DNA from: Hermatobates lingyangjiaoensis
Taxonomy: Eukaryota > Arthropoda > Insecta > Hemiptera > Hermatobatidae
DNA: 64,000 nt
Assembly: GCA_026182355.1 (NCBI GenBank)
Contig: JAPFBL010000255.1
Coordinates: forward strand, 4,217,501 to 4,281,500
Direction: 5' to 3'
Position numbers and translations under genes: made by a program. Shown here piece after piece: positions 11,906-24,639 of the stretch (position 1 is its first letter; each line of letters begins with the position of its first letter). A model generated the notes under the pieces. That model was given only the letters and a program-made list of their open reading frames with translations. It had not been told where the DNA came from and made no database searches.

Positions 11906-13326
11906 CAATGAATGCATATGCACCACACGATATAAAATGGCATGCAAGCAATTTTCAATTAACAGATAGTACTTAAACAATCTCAAAAAAGAGGTAACTT
12001 TACACGTTTACCAGTATTACAAATATACTGGTATCTGAATAAATGAAGTAACATATACTTTTAGACACTTATTAAACTTATTGAAACTAGTAATATTGGC
12101 AAACAAATATAATTATTTTGTAAATAATATATACAGTATCATCATCATTTAAAAGTTCCTATGAGCTGTAATAAGCACTTAGGCCAAAATTATTACCCAC
12201 CATGGCAAAAACATAACAGCACATTATGTTATAGTATTAGTATTCTTCGAGAATCCATTGTTTTCTCTCTAAGTCATGTGTGGACGAGCTTATAAAGCAT
12301 GAAGATTACCAAAAGTAAATTACAAAATCTTTTATTGGTGGAAACATAAAATACTGATTTAAATTAAAAACAACATGCAATGAGTCTGAGTAACTCTAAA
12401 TACAACAGCTTTTCAAGGAAACGAAAAGTTTTTGTTCACCTTATTTATAGCACTTTTTTATAAGTAAGATCATTCTCAAGTATGACACCAAGCTTTGATT
12501 CAGTTACCTAGTTTTAATAAATAATCAGAATCTGTTGTGGAAACTGATAAAATAATTTTAGAAATTAACCTATACTTAACATAGCGAAAAAAAATAAAAT
12601 TGCTAATTATAATTCAATGATTATAATCAATGTTTTCATCACGTGTAGCCTTAATGCATGTGCATAGACTAAAGTATATAACCTGTGAATTTGTCCTCAA
12701 TATTAATTTCAAATACATCTAACAAAATGGATGTAGTTGAATCAAAATGTATCAAAAATACAATGAGTCTAAATTATTCACAAAAATAACCCAAAACAGG
12801 ATGTACAGGTAAGATTAAAATATTAAAAATGATTACAAATTACTACTATGGTGCTTATGATATCACTTAATTTCTCAGACACTTACACGTTTGTGAAGGT
12901 AAAAGTTTAGGTTTCTTGGCTCTCAGTCCATGCAACATTAGCCCTGACCCTGGACCAACTCTTGTTTCATCACTGTTCTTAGCTTACATTAGCCCTGATT
13001 CCGCAGACGATCGTGCATATATGTAATAAATCGCCATACGATGATACGAGGATGCATGAATTCTCTTGGGTAAAGGTAGAAAGCTATCGGAATGGTCGTA
13101 CTTAGTGCACGCATGCACTATTACGACTGTTGTTAATCTTACTTTGGTGCCTGACCCGTCTTATGTTGTTTGTATCGCAGTGACCGTAGTTACCAACCCA
13201 AGAGTGTCGCACTGACATATTTCACTTTGCTTAGAGCACTGTAGTCTCCACCAGTAGGCATAGACTGGTGAGGACTTGAGGTGAGGTGAGGTGGTTTGGG
13301 CTTATTGGGCTTATAGAGTATGCCAA
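11906..13326. other. AT-rich DNA with a mildly G+C-richer end
   Basis: ACATTAGCCCTGA occurs twice (about 12938 and 12988). A reading SPDPGPTL is weakly like LINE linkers. Not enough to call. Confidence 0.4.
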
Positions 13327-13407
13327 TAGAGTATGCGTGCCAATTAGGTTTAGTTAATGTTGCAAAATGGAAGTCTTTCTTTTTTAATAACGGAAGGTAA
13401 ACTACAA
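13327..13407 (+). repeat. Exact 81-bp direct repeat, copy 1
   Basis: Identical to 14667-14747 (TAGAGTATGCGTGCCAATTA ... GGAAGGTAAACTACAA), 1,340 bp apart. Could be ends of an element or a local duplication. No coding domain lies between them. Confidence 0.85.
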
Positions 13408-14504
13408 ACTGGTGAGGACTCAAGTCCTGTGAGGACTTGATACAAAGACAAAACACTGGTATCGCCTGCGACTGGCTTCTGAACTCATTAGGTAATGTGA
13501 TAGTCTCTATTAGTACGAACGATTCAAGGTTTATCTGTCTGTTCAGCTTATTTGACTCTGTCCTCTTTGTGGGAATAAGCTCTTCCAGTATCACTTTATC
13601 AAAACTAAACTGAACGTATAATTGAGGAAAACATGAAATACTGCTTGAAATTATAAACCATAACATACAAACTTCACTTACACCAACTTTTCAGGTAAAG
13701 TCAGAAAAAAGGAACATTGCAAAGCTATTGTTCACAATATACAACATAGTTTTTAAATCATAAATATATTTTTAATTAATAAATAAAATAATTCTGAAGT
13801 AAGATACCTAGATTGAATTCATTGTATCTATTTTCTATTAACATTTAAAAACAGGATGCATGAAAAGAAATTTCGTTGTCGAAAGATATTTAAATTGCTC
13901 AACTGCTGGCTCTTTTGCCTACATAATGAGTTGGCAGGACGATGTTAAATCGGCCCTGATATCATCGCTATGATGTAAAACCACTCAGCTAATGATTGTG
14001 ATATTCAGATATTGTAAAATTAAACTGAAGAAAAATTTATAAAAATGGAGGCACAAGACTAAAAAAAAATACATAAATAGTTGCTACTTTTCTCACGAAA
14101 AAATATTTACAAAATAATGTATCCCTGTTTAATCTGATCACATTTATGCAGATTTAGGCAGGTATCGAACATGACGTAATCTTTTGGTTTGTTATCATAA
14201 AGTTATCAAAACTACCAATATTTCATAAATTCTCTTCAAACAGTGTGGAATTAATTGTGGGAACTTCTCATGTAAAACATTCAACAAATTTAGCTTACAG
14301 ATCACTAGTAACTTCTCAGTGATTTCTTATTACTGTGATAAAAAGGATTAATTCTGTTCTAATTTCTTCCCTTCACAACAAAGTGAACAGTTAAAAGATT
14401 GAACTAATGAACAGGGGTCATTGTCGAATTCCTGTTCAAAGGCAAGTAACCTTGACTAACTGCATCAACTGTTGGGAAATGTTCACGTTATCTTATTGCT
14501 TTGG

Positions 14505-14596
14505 TATACAGTGATTTTGAAAAATTCGATGTCGAGATTTTGACTGATTCACATGTTTCGAGGTCTCCAGAGTCCTATGTGTTTGTGTAAGTACGT
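14505..14596 (+). repeat. Dispersed repeat family, short plus copy
   Basis: GATGTCGAGATTTTGACTGA, TTCACATGTTTCGAGGTC and AGAGTCC match the start of 32605-32930. Followed by the poly(G) run. Confidence 0.55.
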
Positions 14597-14615
14597 GGGG
14601 GGGGGGGGGGGGGGG
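14597..14615 (+). repeat. Poly(G) run, 19 bases
   Basis: A homopolymer G tract in very AT-rich DNA. A second run of 12 G lies at 25779-25790 and about 10 C at 10460. These can form quadruplexes and are prone to sequencing error. Confidence 0.85.
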
Positions 14616-14666
14616 AGATCCAATAGTTTATGGATCAAAATAATATTGTACCCAATAATGGGCTTA

Positions 14667-14747
14667 TAGAGTATGCGTGCCAATTAGGTTTAGTTAATGT
14701 TGCAAAATGGAAGTCTTTCTTTTTTAATAACGGAAGGTAAACTACAA
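14667..14747 (+). repeat. Exact 81-bp direct repeat, copy 2
   Basis: Partner of 13327-13407. Preceded by a 19-base G run at 14597-14615. Confidence 0.85.
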
Positions 14748-14935
14748 CCTTCAGAGCATTTAAACTTTGAAATATTATAAAACTGACAGAAACTAGAACT
14801 AAAAAAAATCCTCAGAAATTTAAAACAATAAAAATTTTTTTTATAATAAAATGTATAACTATGAACTTATGATTGATTCCAAAAACTTGTGGATGCGACA
14901 TAGATTACAAAAATAACACCTTAAAATAGAACCTT

Positions 14936-15290
14936 ATGTGAGAGGCATAAAGGTTAGATTTGTGTTTGGGATGTTGGCGATTTTTTGCTGTTGAAATAAT
15001 AATTACCTGTGGAATAACTTATACACTCATGAATATTTTTTTGCTCAAGCTGACTCACCCACCGTTGGTTGGCTCTTAAACAATTTTAAGAGTTTTTGAG
15101 CTCTTAATATCAATTTTTTACACAAAAATTAATACAAACTTTCTGACACATTATTTTTAACAGCAAAAAATCGCCACGATCGTAAACACGCATCTAACCT
15201 CGTTAACCTCGTCTAGCTTTTCATATAAAAATAACACATGCTGTATAGATAAAACTGTGAACATATGTTTGTGATGAGTTTGCCAACAGA
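14936..15290. repeat. Dispersed repeat, partner of 6230-6680
   Basis: Contains TTATGTGAGAGGCATAAAGG, GTGGAATAACTTATAC and AACACATGCTGTATAG, matching the 6.3-6.6 kb repeat on the opposite strand. Confidence 0.45.
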
Positions 15291-15776
15291 AGAAATAGGA
15301 GATCTTCGGATATAAAATCAAAGGTAGTACATCAAGAAATCATCATAAATACCAAGGTCAAATGGATATCTTTGAGTATCGTAAAATTGATTATCTACAA
15401 TATCCAAAAGGTTATCCAACATAATTATCAGAATCGGAATGATAGCAGTACTCCATTATTTGGTTCTTGAATGAATACCTCTATATATGTATTTCTTTCG
15501 ATTCACTGAATTGCAAAGCATTCAATCAAAAGCTAATTCAATATACAATAAGCAGACAAGAGTGATTTTTGTAAGATTTAGAAAGTTTTTATATCGTTAA
15601 TCATAGTTTTTTTTTTAAATGACTCTGATATGCTCTTTTGATATCTAAGTTGTCCATTAAGAAGATATTTACCTAACAAAAATCTTCTTAAGTTTAGAAT
15701 AAAAAATGTAATAGTTCCAATCGTTAGTGTAATGTTCGTGTCACAGCCTTTATTGGTAAATTATGAAATTTGACCA

Positions 15777-16638
15777 TCAAACAGTATGACCTGCAGGTTC
15801 ACACGTGGATTGGATACCCACCCAACCTAGCGCATACAGACATCACTATCGTCATCAAACAGAAAGACCTGCAGGTTCACACGTGGGTTGGATACCCACC
15901 CAACCTTGTGCATACAGACATCACTATCGTCATCAAACAGTATGACCTGTGGTTCACACGTGGGTTGGATACCCACCCAACCTAGTGCATACAGACATCA
16001 CTATCGTCATCAAACAGTATGACCTGCAGGTTTACACGTGGGTTGGATACCCACCCAACCTTGTGCATACAGACATCACTATCGTCATCAAACAGTATGA
16101 CCTGTGGTTCACACGTGGGTTGGATACCCACCCAACCTAGTGCATACAGACATCACTATCGTCATCAAACAGTATGACCTGCAGGTTCACACGTGGGTTG
16201 GATACCCACCCAACCTAGTGCATACAGACATCACTATCGTCATCAAACAGTATGACCTGCAGGTTCACACGTGGGTTGGATACCCACCCAACCTAGTGCA
16301 TACAGATATCACTATCGTCATCAAACAGTATGACCTGCAGGTTCACACGTGGGTTGGATACCCACCCAACCTAGTGCATACAGACATTACTATCGTCATC
16401 AAACAGTATGACCTGCAGGTTCACACGTGGGTTGGATACCCACCCAACCTAGTGCATACAGACATCACTATCGTCATCAAACAGTATGACCTGCAGGTTC
16501 ACACGTGGGTTGGATACCCACCCAACCTAGTGCATACAGACATCACTATCGTCATCAAACAGTATGACCTGCAGGTTCACACGTGGGTTGGATACCCACC
16601 CAACCTTGTGCATACAGACATCACTATCGTCATCAAAC
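15777..16638 (+). repeat. Minisatellite of eleven 78/77-bp units
   Basis: Units start at 15777, 15855, 15933, 16010, 16088, 16165, 16243, 16321, 16399, 16477 and 16555 (next start 16633). Nine units are 78 bp and two (from 15933 and 16088) are 77 bp, where GCAGG is shortened to GTGG. Each unit holds CACGTG and a hairpin GGTTGG/CCAACC. Because 78 is divisible by 3, frames stay open across several units and give a periodic false protein. The last seven units are the most uniform. Sequence directly after is a (TA)n tract at about 16671-16693. Confidence 0.92.
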
Positions 16639-16969
16639 AAACGTCAAAAAGGACATTTGGCAGCTCTAAAGATATATATATATATATATATATCATAACA
16701 TAGATCACAGTTTTTTTCAACATCGCTATACTCTATTTATAATGGAGTAATATATGGTTAATTTCCATTTTGCTTTTATAGTTTAATGAATTACATCATT
16801 CTCCAAATCACTAAAATATCTTAAATTTATTTTATTACGGTTTAAACTCAAATGTTGCTTGAGATGATTATGATATAATACTATAAACAAATCCAGTAGA
16901 TACCACTGGTCACTAATTACTCCAAGTTGAATTTTCAGTATTTAAAGTTATGTACAGATATGTAAAGTA

Positions 16970-18130
16970 ATGTACAGACAAAACCTTTCTTTTGTTTAAA
17001 TAGATTTAAACGCACGGGTAATTTTTCAAAAATTGAAAGATGATACAGGGTATTCCAAAATATCATTGAAAAATTTAGAATAGTAGAAAATATAATTAAT
17101 AGTACAGTATTAAGTAAATGCCTCTGTATGCATTATATTAGCTGACTGTCCTTAATGTTCATGGAAGAACAAAGAATTGGAACGTCTGACTCATGAGCAA
17201 CCAAACTACAGTTGACCATGTAAGAAAAACTTGGTCTCACTCACATCAATTCCTGTGGTAGATAGAGTTTCCCCTTGCGACTTTGTTACTGTCATTGTGA
17301 AACAGACGCTGACGGGTCATTGCAATCGTTTGAATGGAAACATGCGTAGAATACTCACATACTCCTCAGTACTATACCCAGTCATGACGTCCGCGTCTAT
17401 GGCGTACCTGTGTAGAGCACGAACTCAAGAGTCGTGTCCCGTGCACATTTTTGGGGCACTGAAGTTTCGTAACATGAAGTTTATTACTGCAACTAAATCG
17501 CAGCATGATTGGTGCCCATGATTGGTGCCCCTACTTGAAGTTTTAAGTCAAGAGGAGGCAGTCCAGGAGCAGTCACGGAGTCAAGAAATTCAATAGGATA
17601 ATGAAATGCTTTCACATCACCTGTTCTTTCTTCAGCTTGATATAGTGCAAAAATTTGTTCAATGATTTTCCCTGCTTGCTCATTTGTAAGGGTGAGAATT
17701 GCTCGTTCACAAAGCTAGTTATTCTAAATAGATAGCAGATTTTGAACTTCGGGAAACATCTTGCCAATTATCTCTTGCTAGGAGCTTAAATGCAAATGAA
17801 ATTAAATCAACTAACAATACCAACTTGCTATACATGTATGTTTTCAAAATAAACATGTCTGTGAAGTTAGCCAAAGACAGCTTAAAAGTCCATAACTTCG
17901 CTTCTACGTTGAATTTTCAATTCATTCAAAACTTGGAATTTAAGTTAGTCATACTCAAACCTACTTTCAAAGTTTCAGCTTGTTATGTCGTATGGTGCTT
18001 AAATTTTGTGCTTAAAAGTCCATAACTTCGCTTCCACGTATGTATGTATGAAACGTAAAGATAACTTGAAAAAAGTCAGTTCTAAGCAATGTACAGACAA
18101 AACCTTTCTTTTATTTATATAGATTATGAT
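16970..18130. other. Stretch with short direct repeats, possible decayed transposon
   Basis: ATGTACAGACAAAACCTTTC followed by TTTTGTTTAAATAGATT (16970-17012) recurs at about 18088-18126. CTTAAAAGTCCATAACTTCG recurs at about 17880 and 18010. The 17.2-17.5 kb part is richer in G+C but has no recognised domain. The repeat at the two ends may be the tail of an element. Confidence 0.35.
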
Positions 18131-21100
18131 TTGTGATGATTAAAATACATTAAAATTTTGTTATAACTTACTTTTATTAAACTGATTTTTATACAAACTT
18201 TTATAGTTCTATATAACTCAAAAATCACGGTTATGACCATAATAAAACAAAGGAAACCGTATATTATTTATCCATGGACAGGACAAAATTTACCAGAGAG
18301 TTTGATATTACGTCTACGTCTACACGCTTAAAAGAAACGAAACTCAGTTTATTGTTACGAAATTGAATTCACAGTAATGTTTATTATTATATTATATAGT
18401 TGTAAAAAAACTGCTAAACTATTTCATAGAAGGTACAAATTAAAGGCCTAGTATAGAAAATTACAAAAAAAAGTTCTTTCCAGATCAAAGACCAATTTAT
18501 ATAATAAAATAACTAACTTTTATCAATAAATAAATAATAAATTAATATTTTATTGATAAAAACGTTTCGTTAAGATTCAAGTCCTTCTCATATTGACTTA
18601 ACCCAGAAACTAACTATTGGTAATCCTTTTCAAAAGGCATGAGGCAGAAATCTTTATGGTTACCGAAAGTATTTATTTACTAGTTCTGCCCAACGCTCAC
18701 ACATATTGACTTTAGGTTCAGCGCTGTTCTAAAGTGAAAGTGCGGCGCATAGCTAATATTCACCAGTTTCAGTTAGAAACGATCCATAATACTGGGTGGA
18801 ATCTACATCAGGAGTTCTAAATTATTCCTTATGCAAGTTAATTAGAGTAGGGGTCTCTAATGATTGGCTGATAGCAAACAGGCTAGGCACAGGCGGCTTT
18901 ACTTATTATCCAAGAAAGGAGTGCACATTGTACTCTATCTCCCTGATAAAAAACATGAACTCCTCATATCAAGCACGCTACCTCACCACAAACTAACAAC
19001 AAATTATCATTGTTAATTTAAAAAAAATTAATTAATTTCAAAAATCTTCCCTTGTAATTTTTGTAATGAAAGACTTTGTTACTTTAATTATTTTGAAATA
19101 TTTCAGTATTTATTTCAAGCCATCAGTATTGAAGTCTTGAGGTCAGAATCTTGGTAATGGTTTCGGTTACAATCGTGCGCACGCTGTTGTTAAGAGAGGA
19201 CGTTAAACCGTCGGTCCAATCCTGTACAATATCAGCAACTCGTTAAAGATTCCCCCTCTAATAAACATATATAAGGAACAATTTATCTATATAAACACTT
19301 GAAAGAAGCATTGAATTAATGTAGTTATTTCTTTAAAGAAAGATAATATACTTTTGTAAAAGTATGTTCAACTATTATATCATAATAATGGAACCAACTA
19401 TTTCAGTACAAAAATACTGTGGTTGAATGGAAGGTGATATTATTCCTTAAGTTATTTACACGAATGAAAAAAGTTTAAGCTACTAAATTTTACTTATTGA
19501 ATTTTTATAGCCCAGAGAGCTTTTAAATCTCTGCGGTTTAAAGTTAACAAGATTAGAGGTTTATCTAACAAAATAAAAGTGATAACAAAATAATGCTCTA
19601 TTGTACCCAACCATAATGGTAGATAATATTCAATAAATACTTCTAAATTAAACTCAGACAGCAGTTTCAACATAGATATTCGATTAAATAGTAATGTGTT
19701 ACCTTTTAGAAATAATGGTAAATATTTAATTTTCAGATATTAAAATTAATAATACTAATTTAATATATTCATAACATACTCGGCATTTAAGAGCTGTACT
19801 AGATTATAGACAAGGTAAGTCGATTTGAATGATTGATTTAATATAAAATGTAACGTCAAAGATGAAAATAGCCTTAAGTGCTATTTTATAGCTCATAAAG
19901 TTGTTCACTGTGTTAGAGGTAGCTGTGAAAATAAAGGCCTAAAAGAAATCGACATGAGCTGCTGAGTTTTAGCCAACTGGCGGATAGCGTTCAGTCCAAG
20001 AAATCGAGTAATGGATAGAGGTCTGCTGTTCATGAGAAGTCATTTTTTCAACCCTAACATTATGGAGGTTGAACGCCTTCGGACTGCACAAGGGGCGAAT
20101 GTGTGGTTTATTTTTGATTTGGAACTGATTTAAACTAAATCGAGTCATATTGCCGCGGGTGCCAACAACACGTGTTGTCACCCATTCAAGAACTTACAAT
20201 GCTTAATATTGCTCAACTTCGTGAAAATTGGAAACCTGTGCATTCAACAAGGCTGCAGCCGTTGGAAAAGTCATTAAAAAGCAAAATTCATTCAGGATGT
20301 AGTTTTTAAGTAAAAAGCCTTTACGTCATGGGAAGAATTTGTTCACTGATGGCAGTGAGTAATTGATTTGCAATCAGTGAAGAGTATCTACATAATCTTA
20401 GATATTATTCAATGTAAAACATCATGACCGTCCAATCAGAACACTCGAATAACATATGAACAAAAATTACAGTTTAAAAGAATTTCCTTAGTTTAGTACC
20501 CACAAGCAATCACCATATCAAAGTTAGTTAATTTCCTTGGTTGAATTAAATTGATATAAATAAATTTATGAATGGAGTTCTGATTTCGATTCAGTAATTT
20601 AAATAACAGTTGATAGCAATGCCATCTAAATCATAATGCCTACATACCCTTGATAAGATGTGCAATGAATCTTTCATATTACTGTTAAAATATTAATCTC
20701 GATAAATTATTACTTCTTTCAAATATCATAGAAGTGGTTTTTACTCTTGCTACCCTTTTACAATAATTAAGTGAAAATTCAAACTCTTTCAAAGCACTGA
20801 TGAAAAGATTTCTGTCAAAGGTCTTATTATAACATGCTTCTTTTCATAAATCGTTAATTAAAAATATAAACATGAATCCCACAATGTGAATGAAACAAAT
20901 TAACGTTCTATGCTCACAGATTTTAAAATTAATCTAAGGCTTTTTGATAGATACTCTGTTTGAGATTTGAAAGTAATAAAAACCAGAAAAAGCACATCGT
21001 ATTTTTATAATAAGTAACTTACATTTAAACTAAAATAATTACTCACACATTCCTTAATATAATTAGCTATAGAATACTGTAAAATATTACATACTTATTT

Positions 21101-22083
21101 CATAAATGCATTAGAAAAAAAGTTTAAAAGTTGTTTATAATTATACAATCCAATAAGTAAGATGTTTATATATTTGGTTCAATATATAACTGGAGTGAAT
21201 AAACCACATGAGTTTATTGTTTTTCATCGACTCTGTTTTCTTTGATGTTTGTGAAAATTTTATATTTAATGGTCTTATTATGACAGAAAGTATGAGTGAT
21301 CAAACAGGTAAGTATAATTAATTTTTTTAATTTAGTAAAAAATGTGTTTTGGGTGTATGGTAAAAATTGGTTTCTAGGATACTTTTAGATTACATACCCA
21401 TATGAAAACTTGTTATATTATATTATAATCATATTTATTACTCTTGTAATACAAAATCGTGGTTTTTTATTTTCAAATACTTATACTTCTCTAAGTTCGT
21501 ATTTTGTTCACAATTTACTTATACTGATTTCTTTAAACACGATGTAATTATCTGTTTTTCTGTTATATGTCTCTTAATTAATTTTTTAATAATGTCTTAT
21601 TCTTCTCTCTTTTGCAGGCTTAAGAATTTTTTTTTAAATTAAAAAAAGTCATCGAGAATTTGACTTGAACATGGAAGACTTGATCAGGAAGAACTTCATT
21701 GAACCCTGTTTCATTTTAGTACAGTATCAGATATTGTTTTGGTTCAACTGAAATTGATACTCAATGTTTCGATTTGAAAGTAAGGTATATTTATCAGATA
21801 GAACATATAAGAGCTGCCATAATATTTCTTAGAATATAAATAGTATTTTTTATTGCATAACAAGAGAAAGTGCACCTTTCCTACCGTGTACAGGAATGCA
21901 TACTGGCACAGCTAGTTCCCAAGCACCACACAGGAAATAAATATAAGGTAAGACTAACAAGTGAACTACTAGTGCCAGAAACAGCTTCTTTACAATATGA
22001 AAGGTTATCAAGTGAAACTGAAAGTGTTTGAATCTCTCCACGTCATTGATAAAATCGATACGATTAATTCACAGCTAAATTCA

Positions 22084-22085
<2 letters not shown>
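18131..22085. other. AT-rich DNA, little recognised
   Basis: A degenerate 'GAAACG' foldback-type arm is visible on the minus strand at about 18543-18600. Patches at 18650-18900 and 19975-20180 are less AT-rich but show no domain. Confidence 0.45.
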
Positions 22086-22114
<29 letters not shown>

Positions 22115-22147
22115 ACAAATTCAATAATATATCAACCGTTGGATAGA

Positions 22148-22330
22148 ATAGGTGTATAATGTAATCGGGATTCGGTCCCGGAATCCTGGAAAATTGACCG
22201 AATCCCGATTACATTATACACCTATATATATAACAAAAAAAGATAAATCGGGATGCGGTCAGTTTCTTCCATTTCCAATCAAACTCCCATTGCAGGCGTT
22301 TCGATTTTATTCAAAATCATTTTTAAAGGC
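22148..22330. repeat. Perfect 30-bp inverted repeat and an adjoining degenerate foldback arm
   Basis: ATAGGTGTATAATGTAATCG... (22148-22177) and its exact complement (22196-22225) flank 18 bp. Both arms carry the ATCGGGATTCGGTC end found in the foldback families. A separate arm follows, with TGCAGGCGTTTCGATTTTAT and TGATGCGGTCAG-like sequence, related to the 'GAAACG' repeats on the minus strand. (TA)n lies at 22087-22114. Confidence 0.6.
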
Positions 22331-22499
22331 CTACAATACAAAGGAAATTAAGAAATGAAATACGTACATTTTAACACAAACAGAAGAAGTACATCATGAA
22401 AAAATGAATATTAGAATAGCAATGAAAAAACTTTTTTAGTTTTTAGTTTTTTAGTCTTCTTTAGTTATATATCTGTCCCAAGGTCGATAATTTATTACT

Positions 22500-22502
<3 letters not shown>

Positions 22503-22551
<49 letters not shown>
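22503..22551. repeat. (TA)n microsatellite, left border of the 604-bp array
   Basis: About 24 units, directly abutting the inverted unit. Confidence 0.93.
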
Positions 22552-22554
<3 letters not shown>

Positions 22555-23085
22555 TCGATGCGATGTTGACCAATGGGAGTAGAGTTACAGGTCCAAGCGT
22601 AAGGTCCCAGTTGCCCGCTGCTCAGCAAAAAGCCTTTGCGTTCTGCCAATAGGTATAGAGGTTGCACAGTCCCTCTGTGTTAAATGATGTTTGGCAGAAA
22701 ACATTAGCCTCACTTTACAGTGAACTCCTGTTCCCTTTCTATTTTTGATTTTTGTGGTGGTTGGGTGTTGTTGTTGTTTACTATTTTCTGTTACGGATAT
22801 TGCTGGATATTTAAATGATACTCTCGGTTGTTTACTGCGAAAAGCCGCCTTCATCTTCATGCCAACAGGGGTAGAGGTTGCACAGTCCCTCTTGATTATT
22901 AAGAGATGTTGACACTGGAATCCAACTTCTTCTCGTAGAAACATCTTCAAGTTGTAGGTTTTGTATATTGTTCTCTTCGGTTTCTTATGTTCATGTTTTT
23001 TCTTCAGTTGAATGTTATTGCTGCTATTGATGGGTGGCTGGTAGGTGATGAAAAGTTCTGCACTGTTGACCTGGTGGTGGTATTT

Positions 23086-23120
23086 GCGACATGTTTCAAC
23101 CATTCTCTGGTTATCTTCAT
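23086..23120 (-). ncRNA. Hammerhead-like motif broken at the inverted-unit junction
   Basis: The minus-strand copy keeps TGAAGA, AACC/GGTT, GAA, ACATGT, C and GC, but the first core base is A instead of C because the inversion junction falls there. Confidence 0.45.
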
Positions 23121-23397
23121 CCGTAACAGAAAATAGTAAACAACAACAACACCCAACCACCACAAAAATCAAAAATAGAAAGGTAACAGGAGTTCACTGT
23201 AAAGTGAGGCTAATGTTTTCTGCCAAACATCATTTAACACAGAGGGACCGTGCAACCTCTATACCTATTGGCAGAACGCAAAGGCTTTTTCCTGAGCAGC
23301 GGGCAACTGGGACCTTACGCTTGGACCTGTAACTCTACTCCCATTGGTCAACATCGCATCGAATCATATTCCTTTCCCCGGACAACCCATAGAAAAG

Positions 23398-23434
23398 GCC
23401 TGAAGATAACCAGAGAATGGTTGAAACATGTCGC
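23398..23434 (+). ncRNA. Hammerhead-like motif, preceding 604-bp unit
   Basis: Same motif one period upstream: CTGAAGA at 23400-23406, GAA then ACATGT and C, GC at 23433-23434. All core bases and pairings are kept. Confidence 0.5.
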
Positions 23435-24001
23435 AAATACCACCACCAGGTCAACAGTGCAGAACTTTTCATCACCTACCAGCCACCCATCAATAGCAGC
23501 AATAACATTCAACTGAAGAAAAAACATGAACATAAGAAACCGAAGAGAACAATATACAAAACCTACAACTTGAAGATGTTTCTACGAGAAGAAGTTGGAT
23601 TCCAGTGTCAACATCTCTTAATAATCAAGAGGGACTGTGCAACCTCTACCCCTGTTGGCATGAAGATGAAGGCGGCTTTTCGCAGTAAACAACCGAGAGT
23701 ATCATTTAAATATCCAGCAATATCCGTAACAGAAAATAGTAAACAACAACAACACCCAACCACCACAAAAAATCAAAAATAGAAAGGGAACAGGAGTTCA
23801 CTGTAAAGTGAGGCTAATGTTTTCTGCCAAACATCATTTAACACAGAGGGACTGTGCAACCTCTATACCTATTGGCAGAACGCAAAGGCTTTTTGCTGAG
23901 CAGCGGGCAACTGGGACCTTACGCTTGGACCTGTAACTCTACTCCCATTGGTCAACATCGCATCGAATCATATTCCTTTCCCCGGACAACCCATAGAAAA
24001 C

Positions 24002-24038
24002 GCCTGAAGATAACCAGAGAATGGTTGAAACATGTCGC
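24002..24038 (+). ncRNA. Hammerhead-like motif in the 604-bp unit (ACATGT family)
   Basis: GC, CTGAAGA (24004-24010), one T, stem II AACC/GGTT with a 7-nt loop, GAA, palindrome ACATGT (24030-24035), C, then GC pairing with the first GC. Predicted cleavage lies between 24036 and 24037. Stem I is only 2 bp. Confidence 0.5.
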
Positions 24039-24602
24039 AAATACCACCACCAGGTCAACAGTGCAGAACTTTTCATCACCTACCAGCCACCCATCAATAG
24101 CAGCAATAACATTCAACTGAAGAAAAAACATGAACATAAGAAACCGAAGAGAACAATATACAAAACCTACAACTTGAAGATGTTTCTACGAGAAGAAGTT
24201 GGATTCCAGTGTCAACATCTCTTAATAATCAAGAGGGACTGTGCAACCTCTACCCCTGTTGGCATGAAGATGAAGGCGGCTTTTCGCAGTAAACAACCGA
24301 GAGTATCATTTAAATATCCAGCAATATCCGTAACAGAAAATAGTAAACAACAACAACACCCAACCACCACAAAAATCAAAAATAGAAAGGGAACAAGAGT
24401 TCACTGTAAAGTGAGGCTAATGTTTTCTGCCAAACATCATTTAACACAGAGGGACTGTGCAACCTCTATACCTATTGGCAGAACGCAAAGGCTTTTTGCT
24501 GAGCAGCGGGCAACTGGGACCTTACGCTTGGACCTGTAACTCTACTCCCATTGGTCAACATCGCATCGAATCATATTCCTTTCCCCGGACAACCCATAGA
24601 AA

Positions 24603-24621
24603 ATATATATATATATATATA
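24603..24621. repeat. (TA)n microsatellite, right border of the 604-bp array
   Basis: About 9 units, directly abutting the last unit. Confidence 0.93.
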
Positions 24622-24639
24622 AATGATGAAACCACAAAT

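Larger units (their letters stand above)
22503..24621. mobile_element. Retrozyme-like array: ~604-bp tandem units plus an inverted unit, between (TA)n tracts
   Basis: (TA)n at 22503-22551, then 568 bp of one unit in minus orientation (22552-23119), a junction at about 23120, then about 2.45 plus-oriented units (23121-24602), then (TA)n at 24603-24621. CCGTAACAG recurs at 23121, 23724 and 24328, giving a period of 603-604 bp with very few differences. Each full unit boundary region carries a hammerhead-like motif, CTGAAGA...GAAACATGTC. The inverted copy breaks one base into that motif, and the array ends just before it (CATAGAAAA at 24602). Units also contain a diverged internal duplication around GAGGGACTGTGCAACCTC (385 bp apart). 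Long open frames run through the units but show no known domain, and I do not call them genes. Confidence 0.7.

Noticed and set aside
13190..13666. 158-codon minus-strand frame, the longest outside repeats
   Set aside because: It overlaps the exact 81-bp repeat, has low-complexity regions and shows no domain or splice context.
16104..16703. 199-codon open frame of repeated 26-residue units
   Set aside because: It is the 78-bp minisatellite read through. It stays open because 78 is divisible by 3, and neighbouring 77-bp units break it.
23417..24539. Open frames of 121 and 172 codons in the 604-bp units
   Set aside because: No recognised domain. The shorter frame is cut by a one-base difference between otherwise near-identical units, so there is no sign of selection on the protein.
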